64,000 bases of DNA, taken from assembly GCA_030445275.1 (NCBI GenBank), contig JAUCSE010000069.1, positions 162,076 to 226,075 on the forward strand. The letters run 5' to 3'. The DNA is from Mucilaginibacter sp. Lineage in GTDB: Bacteria; Bacteroidota; Bacteroidia; Sphingobacteriales; Sphingobacteriaceae. Of this stretch, positions 1-6,453 are shown piece by piece (position 1 is the stretch's first letter; every line of letters starts with the position of its first letter). The notes under the pieces are model-generated. The model made no database searches. It was not told where the DNA came from and saw only the letters and a program-made list of their open reading frames with translations. The position numbers were made by a program, and so were the translations under genes.

Positions 1-330
1 CAGGTGCGGGACCAGGCGGTAAAGTTCTAAAGCTACTTGTCCTCCCATTGCCAAGCCAACAAATATGGCTTTGTTGATGGCCAGTTCGTCCAGTAAATAA
101 ATGATATCAAGCGCCAGTTCATCCAAAAGAACTATCGGATCTGTAGTTGTGCTTTCACCATAACCCCGCAGGTCAGGGATAATAAGCCGGTGTGTTTGGC
201 TAAATACTGGCGACTGGTAATTCCACATGCTGCGGTTAAAAGGCTGTCCGTGTATAAATACAATAACATCCCCTGCACCCAGGTCATCATATACCAAATT
301 AATACCCCTGATCTTTAGTTTATTTGTCAT
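1..330 (-). CDS. alpha/beta hydrolase, C-terminal part outside window; nucleophile Ser replaced by Ala
   Basis: The reverse strand reads an open frame from ATG at 330-328 to the window edge (110 codons, the N-terminal part). The order of motifs is that of the alpha/beta-hydrolase fold: the oxyanion-hole motif HGQPFN after a hydrophobic strand (VIVFIHG), then IIPDLRGYGES, then the strand AIFVGLAMGG. In the family the last motif is the nucleophile elbow G-x-S-x-G (usually GLSMGG). Here codon 94 (positions 51-49) is GCA, so the nucleophile serine is alanine. Related enzymes include 3-oxoadipate enol-lactonase-like hydrolases and esterases; the substrate cannot be told. It is divergent from the TetR gene at 427, which suggests that gene regulates it. 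The catalytic Asp and His lie outside the window. Confidence 0.85.
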   Translation of the reverse strand, partial: MTNKLKIRGINLVYDDLGAGDVIVFIHGQPFNRSMWNYQSPVFSQTHRLIIPDLRGYGESTTTDPIVLLDELALDIIYLLDELAINKAIFVGLAMGGQVALELYRLVPHL

Positions 331-426
331 AGTGCTTTGTTGTTTGCGATATCTTATGATACAAATATCTCACAAAAGTATTAATTTTATATCCAGAAAT
401 AATATTTACGAGAAAAAAGTATCACA
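331..426. promoter_or_regulatory. divergent intergenic region, hydrolase/TetR
   Basis: This 96-base AT-rich gap separates two divergent starts (ATG at 330 on minus, ATG at 427 on plus), so both promoters and any TetR operator must lie here or very near. I see only a weak dyad (TATC-TTAT-GATA around 351-362) and no strong operator. The regulatory role is inferred from layout alone. Confidence 0.35.
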
Positions 427-1023
427 ATGAGCAAATTATCATTAGATAAAGGCCGGATTATACAGAAATTAAAAACCCGGGAAGCGCTCCTATCCAAGGC
501 AAATGAATTATTAAAACAGGGCACTGAGATCAATGTGGAGTTAGTTGCGAGGGAAGCAAATATTTCGAAAGCAACAGCCTACCGGTATTTCTCTGGCGCT
601 GATGCCTTAAAACGGGAAGCATCATTACAATTGAAAGCCAAAACAAATGATGACCTTTTTACAGATTTAAATGATAATGATCTGCCTGGAAGAATTGAAC
701 GGCTTATTGAATATCACTTTAAACTTTTTACTGAAAATGAAAATGAATTCCGCCTGTTTCTGAGTTCGGTTATTGGCGAATCAGTTATTCATAAAAACAG
801 CCAGTTACGGGCGGGCAGACGGGTGGCCCTGATCAGGGAAGCCTTGAAGCCATTACAAATATCATTAAGTCCAGCCGTTTTTGATAATATGGTTAATGCA
901 TTAAGCGTTTTTTTCGGCATTGAGTCAGTAACCGTTTTGAAGGACGTGTGTAAGTTAAGCAATGAGGCAGTATTACAAACCTGGAAATGGTCGGTAAACA
1001 GAATAGTTTTTTTTAAAGATTAA
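427..1023 (+). CDS. TetR/AcrR family transcriptional regulator
   Basis: A protein of 198 residues, a normal TetR length. The N-terminal 60 residues form the DNA-binding domain, with the helix-turn-helix at about 40-55 (VAREANISKATAYRYF), close to the TetR signature. The remaining 140 residues are helical and variable and would be the ligand-binding and dimer domain. No ligand can be predicted. It is divergent from the alpha/beta hydrolase at 1-330, a usual arrangement for a local repressor and its target. It is convergent with the sulfotransferase gene (stop codons 22 bases apart). ATG at 427 is the first start that keeps the whole HTH. Confidence 0.9.
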   Translation: MSKLSLDKGRIIQKLKTREALLSKANELLKQGTEINVELVAREANISKATAYRYFSGADALKREASLQLKAKTNDDLFTDLNDNDLPGRIERLIEYHFKLFTENENEFRLFLSSVIGESVIHKNSQLRAGRRVALIREALKPLQISLSPAVFDNMVNALSVFFGIESVTVLKDVCKLSNEAVLQTWKWSVNRIVFFKD

Positions 1024-1045
1024 TTACCTTGCATATGCAAACCCA

Positions 1046-1876
1046 TTAAGCGGGCAGCATATAGGTCATCAGCTCATCCTGTAGCTGTTCTGCAGTTTTA
1101 AAAAGTGTTTTATCGGTTATATAAAGGTCAATATTGATGTCCTCTCCTATTCGTTCTTCTTTGAATATATCATTAAACTTAAAATATTTTAACGAAAAAT
1201 TCCAGTTATCTTCCAGGTAAGCAAAAAGCTGCGAATCTGCAATATTTAACATAGTATAATTAATTACCACAAATGAATCAGGATTCAATTTTTTAATACA
1301 TTTCAATATTTCCTGGTTATAGGCTATCCAAATCCTTAAAAATTCTTCGGTATTGGCATTGTAAAATTTCTGTATTCTGCGAGATCGTCTTATCTTTTGC
1401 CATACCAGTCTTGACAAGTATTTACGGGCCATGTATTTTTTGTCGATAAGTTTAAAATCGCGCCTTAGCAATGAGCTTACTACAGATTTATAATCGCGCA
1501 GGATCACAAGATAACAGGCATCGGGTAATAATTCCTGGTAAACATCTAAAAACAGGCAGGTACGTGGGTCTTTCCATCCCCACTGATCATACAATTGTTG
1601 TTTAATTTTAATAATACCTTTTAACTTTTCCTTTTCATAAATAGAAAAATTATCTATCGGGGCATCAGTTAAACCAGAGACTGGCAGGTTGTTATCAGCC
1701 AATACTTCTTCGTGCATTTTTAAAAATTCTATATCTTCAAAATGACCGTCTAAATTACCTAAACCAGGTCCCAGTTGCCTTTCGCCTAGTTGTAAACCAC
1801 ATTTGGTGAGCCAATGTGAAATAAGTGAAGTTCCGGAACGGTGCATGCCGGCAATGATAAGGGTTCTTTTGTGCAT
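1046..1876 (-). CDS. sulfotransferase family protein
   Basis: A 276-residue protein with both PAPS-binding signatures. The 5'-phosphosulfate loop is at residues 9-17 (AGMHRSGTS), and the 3'-phosphate motif is at about 126-136 (LRDYKSVVSSL, with R127 and a serine as the usual ligands). The family moves a sulfuryl group from PAPS to a hydroxyl or amine; the acceptor here is unknown, possibly a glycan or lipid. There is no signal peptide, so a cytoplasmic enzyme is expected. It lies 42 bases downstream of an APS kinase gene on the same strand. That gene would supply PAPS, so the two probably form a small operon. Confidence 0.85.
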   Translation of the reverse strand: MHKRTLIIAGMHRSGTSLISHWLTKCGLQLGERQLGPGLGNLDGHFEDIEFLKMHEEVLADNNLPVSGLTDAPIDNFSIYEKEKLKGIIKIKQQLYDQWGWKDPRTCLFLDVYQELLPDACYLVILRDYKSVVSSLLRRDFKLIDKKYMARKYLSRLVWQKIRRSRRIQKFYNANTEEFLRIWIAYNQEILKCIKKLNPDSFVVINYTMLNIADSQLFAYLEDNWNFSLKYFKFNDIFKEERIGEDINIDLYITDKTLFKTAEQLQDELMTYMLPA

Positions 1877-1918
1877 AGTTTAAAAGGACAAATGATTTAA
1901 AATACTTAAGCAGGCGGC

Positions 1919-2482
1919 TTAAAAATTATCAGTCACTTTACTTGAAACTTTTTCGACAGAATGAAGATTGTTAATGATATAATAAATCAATAAAGAAGTG
2001 CTTTGTTCAATGGTACTTTGACCTGTATTTATATACAGATCAGCATCGTACGGCACATCAAACTGATCATTGATACCTGTTAAATTTAACAGCTTATCGG
2101 GGTGTCCCTCGGGCAAAAGCGCTTTTTTATAAAGCCCTTTGGTATCGCGGACAATTAGTTTATTGACCGGGCAGTCAACATGTACAATATTTACATGATC
2201 GTATTTTTCGGCCAGCTCACGCCTTACATCATCATAAGGGTTTATAGCGCTAACAATGGTAACAATACCCTGAGCCGAAAACCGGCTGGCAATAAAACCC
2301 AGCCTCTTGATGTTCTCGCACCGGTCATGTTTGGAAAAACCAAGATCTTTGCAAATTTCACTGCGGTATTCGTCGCCGTCAATTATTTCGATCTTTATAC
2401 CAAGTTCAGTTAGCTCGGTTGCAACACATTTTGCCAGTGTTGTTTTACCCGCCCCGGACAGGCCGCAAAATAATAGTATCAT
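1919..2482 (-). CDS. cysC: adenylyl-sulfate kinase
   Basis: A 187-residue protein, the usual size for a free-standing APS kinase. It has a P-loop at 7-14 (GLSGAGKT), the DGDEYR motif where the family has DGDNxR, the DLGFSKHDRCENIKR block that binds APS, and the GLYKKA segment after the lid region. It would phosphorylate adenylyl sulfate to PAPS. I chose ATG at 2482; an in-frame TTG two codons upstream is less likely. No ATP sulfurylase (cysD/cysN or sat) and no PAPS reductase is in the window. With a sulfotransferase directly downstream, the product is more likely meant for sulfation than for sulfate reduction. Confidence 0.9.
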   Translation of the reverse strand: MILLFCGLSGAGKTTLAKCVATELTELGIKIEIIDGDEYRSEICKDLGFSKHDRCENIKRLGFIASRFSAQGIVTIVSAINPYDDVRRELAEKYDHVNIVHVDCPVNKLIVRDTKGLYKKALLPEGHPDKLLNLTGINDQFDVPYDADLYINTGQSTIEQSTSLLIYYIINNLHSVEKVSSKVTDNF

Positions 2483-2781
2483 ACCCAATAGTTAATTAGT
2501 AAATAACATCTTGAGAAAGTCTTGCAGGACACTTTCTGAACGTGAACTTATAAAATTACTTATCTGTTAAAGAGGGTGGTATTGTAAATAATTCTTTACA
2601 ATAGGTCAAAATAGTTTCGTTAAAGAAAACTACCGGGGATAAAAAGCTTTAAATAAGAGCTTCAGGGCTGTTTTTAATTTAATTTATTGCGCTACGTGCA
2701 ATCACACTAAAATGCTACACCTAACAAAAATGTTACGCTTTTCCGGGTGATAAAAGCATTTAAAATCCGGTGAAGTAAGGC
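2483..2781. other. intergenic region, cysC/holA
   Basis: About 300 bases without a convincing gene. It holds two small hairpins: AGAAAGT/ACTTTCT near 2515-2538, and an 8-bp perfect stem ATTGTAAA/TTTACAAT around 2582-2603. Either could be part of the cysC promoter or leader. I see no good promoter match and no small gene. Confidence 0.4.
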
Positions 2782-3804
2782 TCAGTGCAATATTTTGAAC
2801 ATGAGCTCTTTCATCAATTCGCCATGAGGGGCATTTGATTCAACGCCTTTACTTTTCAGATCATATTCGCGCAAATAACTAATGATCTGCATGGTTTTCT
2901 GGTAACTATAACTACGCCCGGCCTGTTCATAATCTTTCACAAAATAGGGATTTACCCCTAACTCACGCGCCAGGTTTTGCTGCGACTTATCTTTTACATA
3001 ATGATACGCCAGCACTTTACTAAAGTAATTATTTAAGTTACCTAACACCAGTACAATAGGGTTAGCCTTAGGATTGGCTTCAAAATAATTGATGATCTGG
3101 TTAACCTTATAGGCATCTTTTTTACTCAGTGCCGATTGCAGTTCAAATACATTGTACTCCTTACTAATGCCAATGTTATCCTGAATATGTTTCAGCGTAA
3201 TTTCCTGACCGGCGGTTACATTAAGCATCAGTTTCTCCAACTCATTGGCCACTTTCGACAGGTCATTACCCAGATATTCAGACAGCATTGCTGAGGCCTG
3301 CGCGTTTATCTTATATCCTTTATCACTTATATATCCCTCTATCCAGGCCGGTATTTTGCTATCATATAACGGGGCCGATTCAAAAACCAACCCGTTTTTC
3401 TCAATGGCTTTGTAGGTTTTTTTACGCTTATCAAACTTGCCGTATTTATAGCAAAATACCAATATGGTACTTGACAATGGGTTTTCCAGGTAACTCAACA
3501 AAGGGTCAATTCCTTTTTTACCATCATCGTCTTTACCCCATTTCATATCCTGGGCTTCTTTTACCAGCACCACCTGGTAATCGGCCATCATAGGGTATCG
3601 TTTGGCCGCGTTAAGCACCGCCATGATCTCGGTATCTTTACCATAAACCACGGTTTGGTTAAAACCTTTCTCGGCTTCGGGCAACAAGCTATGTTCAATG
3701 TAATTACTTACCAGGTCAATAAAATATGGTTCCTCGCCATGCAGCAGATACAAGGGCTTATATTTACGGTTCTTAATATCTTTTAATATCTCTGCTGCGG
3801 TCAT
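2782..3804 (-). CDS. holA: DNA polymerase III subunit delta
   Basis: A 340-residue protein matching the delta subunit of the clamp loader. The N-terminus (residues 1-25, including YLLHGEEPYFID) is the typical HolA start and corresponds to the region that opens the beta clamp. The middle (about 150-210) is the lid-like domain, and the C-terminal third is the helical collar that joins gamma/tau. The clamp-loader partner dnaX is also in this window at 60 kb. Start is ATG at 3804. The intergenic space upstream holds a short direct repeat. Confidence 0.93.
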   Translation of the reverse strand: MTAAEILKDIKNRKYKPLYLLHGEEPYFIDLVSNYIEHSLLPEAEKGFNQTVVYGKDTEIMAVLNAAKRYPMMADYQVVLVKEAQDMKWGKDDDGKKGIDPLLSYLENPLSSTILVFCYKYGKFDKRKKTYKAIEKNGLVFESAPLYDSKIPAWIEGYISDKGYKINAQASAMLSEYLGNDLSKVANELEKLMLNVTAGQEITLKHIQDNIGISKEYNVFELQSALSKKDAYKVNQIINYFEANPKANPIVLVLGNLNNYFSKVLAYHYVKDKSQQNLARELGVNPYFVKDYEQAGRSYSYQKTMQIISYLREYDLKSKGVESNAPHGELMKELMFKILH

Positions 3805-3821
3805 TCTTTTTAATTCAAAAA

Positions 3822-3941
3822 TAAAAATTGCGAAGCATTCTTGAACTCCAAATAGAAAAAATACTATGTGAAAAACTCAAAAGTCAAAAATGCTTATCAA
3901 TTTAAGCTTCAAAAGTAAAAATTGCGAAGCACTCTTGAACT
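3822..3941. repeat. 26-bp direct repeat, two copies
   Basis: Copies at 3822-3847 and 3916-3941 differ at one base and begin TAAAAATTGCGAAGCA. They are 94 bases apart start to start, and the sequence after each is also similar (short A-rich run with AGAAA). They lie between the divergent starts of holA and the HsdR-N gene. Seen directly; no function assigned. Confidence 0.75.
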
Positions 3942-4086
3942 ACAAAAAAGAAATAAACATGGCGTAAAAAATTCAAAACCGATGTTGAGTCATAATTGAA
4001 AAATATAATTTAAAATTTTGAAAATGGGTACCAGCCAAGCCCCATTTATATTTTTTACTTTTGACTTTTTACTTTCGACTTAAAGA

Positions 4087-4548
4087 ATGGATCTTTTACA
4101 ACCGCTTAATCTTCCACCTTACCCTTTTAAAATAAGTGATCAAAACGGGCAGTTAACCTTATTTGATGAGATCCGGAAAAAAAACATCATTATTACACCC
4201 GAAGAGTGGGTACGCCAGCATTTTGTGCAATACCTTATTAAACAAAAAAATTACCCTCGTTCCCTTATTAAGCTTGAAGGTGGTATGAAACTAAACGGCT
4301 TACAAAAACGGACAGACATTGTGGTATTTAATACCGAAGGGAAAAGAATTTTAATGGTAGAGTGCAAAGCCCCGTCAGTAAACATTGACCAAAAAACATT
4401 CGATCAGATAGCCCGTTATAATATGGTACACCAGGTGCAGCTACTGGCGGTTAGCAATGGATTGCAGCATTATTATTGTCATATTGATCTTGATAAACGG
4501 CAATATCATTTCATGGCAGAGTTGCCAGCATACATAAAAACGGTTTAA
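4087..4548 (+). CDS. solitary type I restriction HsdR N-terminal domain protein
   Basis: A 153-residue protein made only of the nuclease-like N-terminal domain of HsdR. The PD-(D/E)xK pattern is present: D77 (RTDIVVF), E92 and K94 (VECKA), followed by a QIARYN segment matching the family's conserved Q helix. So the nuclease centre looks intact, but there is no helicase part, no hsdM and no hsdS nearby. Small proteins of this type are common in Bacteroidota chromosomes and their role is not known to me. It overlaps the end of the convergent histidine kinase gene by 4 bases. It is not a fragment of a decayed hsdR as far as I can see, because the flanks hold no remnants. Confidence 0.85.
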   Translation: MDLLQPLNLPPYPFKISDQNGQLTLFDEIRKKNIIITPEEWVRQHFVQYLIKQKNYPRSLIKLEGGMKLNGLQKRTDIVVFNTEGKRILMVECKAPSVNIDQKTFDQIARYNMVHQVQLLAVSNGLQHYYCHIDLDKRQYHFMAELPAYIKTV

Positions 4549-6347
4549 ACAAGGGCTACCAGCGCTTGTATCTTTTCAAGCAGCTCATCAGGTTTAAATG
4601 GTTTTGATACATAATCATTCATACCGGCCCCATACACTTTATCCTTTATATCGATAGTTGCTGAAGCTGTTAGCGCGATGATAGGTATGTGTGCCTTTTT
4701 TGAGTCGGCCATTTTTCTGATCTCATGAGCGGCATCAAAACCGTTCATGACAGGCATTTGCAGATCCATCAATATAATATCAAAATTACCGTATTGCATA
4801 AATTCAACCGCGCGTTCTCCGTTTTCGGCAATGGTGGGTATTATTTTCCATTTTGATAACAGCTTTTTCATCAGCATCACGTTCACCATGTTATCCTCCG
4901 CAATAAGTACTTTTAGGCTTGTTAAACCATGTTCATCAGTTTCCTCAACCTGTTTAGAAACCTTCACCGTAATCATCTCTGTTGATATAGGTAAACTCAT
5001 ATTAAATGAAAAATCAGACCCTACACCAATTTTACTGGATACCGCAATTTGCAGACCCTGCAGGTCAAGCAATCGTTTTACAATAGCCAGCCCAAGACCA
5101 GTACCGCCATGTTCACGCGTATAAGCTAATGACTCCTGCATAAAGGGTTCAAATATGTTGTTAAGGTTTGCTTCTTTAATACCTATACCTGTATCCTTTA
5201 CTGAAAACTTAACAGTAACCTTATTATACTTATTTTCAAGACAGCTCACCTTAACCCATATATTTCCTGTTTGGGTAAATTTCACTGCATTACTTACCAG
5301 GTTAAAAATAACCTGTGTGATGCGGATGGGATCGCCATACAAAACTTTGCTCTTTAGCTGATCATCAATAACCAGGTTAAATTGCAAGCCCTTTTCTTCG
5401 GCTTTTAACATTTGTCCGCCGCAAATATTCTCCATCAGTTCAACCAGGTTAAGATTGATATTTTCAAACACCAACCTGCCCGATTCTATCTTATTAAAAT
5501 CAAGCACATCGTTTACGATAGCCAACAGGTTATTTGCCGAAAATTTCAGTATCTCCAGGTTTTCTTTTTGTTCGGGTCTTGGGCTGCCCATCATCAGCAA
5601 ATTGCTCATACCCATAACCGCGTTAAGGGGTGTACGGATCTCATGCGACATAGTTGAAAGAAACTCCGATTTGACATGAGCCGATTTTTCGGCCTTTTCA
5701 ACGGCCTTTTCAAGCTTCTGATTAAGCTTGGCCTGTTCTTCGCCACTTTCCTTAAGCTGTTTAATATTCTTTAAAAAGGAGGCATAAAATTGACTGTGAA
5801 TAAATATGAGTACTATAAAACTGGCAAACAAGCTGATAATAATTGTGGCCTGATCTATCTTATCGGGTTTAATACTTATGATGTAGTTACTGTTATATTC
5901 AATAAGCAGAAAAACCAATATAGGCACCGCGTTTAGGGAAGAATAAACCAGCCCCCAGAACTGTCCAAGCATATAATAGCTGAATACAATAACCACGATA
6001 ACCACCTGTACCGATACTATATTTATGGTTTGCAGTGATAGGTAAACAATACTGGCATTAATAAACGTACCAATAATAAGCAACGTGTGTGATATGCCCC
6101 GCCAGTTGGGTCTGTAGGTTAATGCTTTAAACAATACAGCAACGCTAAGCATTAAAAAACCGGCCGTAGAAGCCAATAAAGGTTGTCCCTGGAAATAAAC
6201 GCTTACAAACAATGCACCCGATGTTATAAATACCAGGAAAAGACCATAATATAATAAACGTATCCGTGCCTGATTAAGATAGGATTGCTCCCTTGAAATT
6301 ATTTTGTATATGGAAAAGTTGAAAAAACTTACACCTTCTTCACGCAT
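4545..6347 (-). CDS. membrane hybrid sensor histidine kinase/response regulator
   Basis: A 600-residue protein. About six membrane segments fill residues 30-190, followed by a short coiled coil (195-225). The dimerisation domain has the H-box at H235 (STMSHEIRTPLNAVMG). The ATPase domain shows the N box (NLVSNAVKFT), G1 (DTGIGI) and G2 (GGTGLGLAI). A C-terminal receiver domain (about 478-600) has the acidic pair (AED), phospho-acceptor D528 (LMDLQMP) and K582 (KPF). The signal would be sensed in or near the membrane, as there is no periplasmic domain. No partner regulator or phosphotransfer protein is adjacent. I chose ATG at 6347; a TTG two codons upstream is possible. Confidence 0.93.
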   Translation of the reverse strand: MREEGVSFFNFSIYKIISREQSYLNQARIRLLYYGLFLVFITSGALFVSVYFQGQPLLASTAGFLMLSVAVLFKALTYRPNWRGISHTLLIIGTFINASIVYLSLQTINIVSVQVVIVVIVFSYYMLGQFWGLVYSSLNAVPILVFLLIEYNSNYIISIKPDKIDQATIIISLFASFIVLIFIHSQFYASFLKNIKQLKESGEEQAKLNQKLEKAVEKAEKSAHVKSEFLSTMSHEIRTPLNAVMGMSNLLMMGSPRPEQKENLEILKFSANNLLAIVNDVLDFNKIESGRLVFENINLNLVELMENICGGQMLKAEEKGLQFNLVIDDQLKSKVLYGDPIRITQVIFNLVSNAVKFTQTGNIWVKVSCLENKYNKVTVKFSVKDTGIGIKEANLNNIFEPFMQESLAYTREHGGTGLGLAIVKRLLDLQGLQIAVSSKIGVGSDFSFNMSLPISTEMITVKVSKQVEETDEHGLTSLKVLIAEDNMVNVMLMKKLLSKWKIIPTIAENGERAVEFMQYGNFDIILMDLQMPVMNGFDAAHEIRKMADSKKAHIPIIALTASATIDIKDKVYGAGMNDYVSKPFKPDELLEKIQALVALV

Positions 6348-6453
6348 ATTCAATCAGCAAACATTTTAATTAATGCAACCACCTGCAACCGGCTATCCTG
6401 ATATTTGACACCCGATTGCAGATACTACAATTTGCAGCGAATATGCTATGCAA

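Noticed and set aside
227..430. 67-aa plus-strand frame between the hydrolase and TetR genes
   Set aside because: It overlaps the antisense of the hydrolase N-terminus and the start of TetR; no domain and poor coding character.
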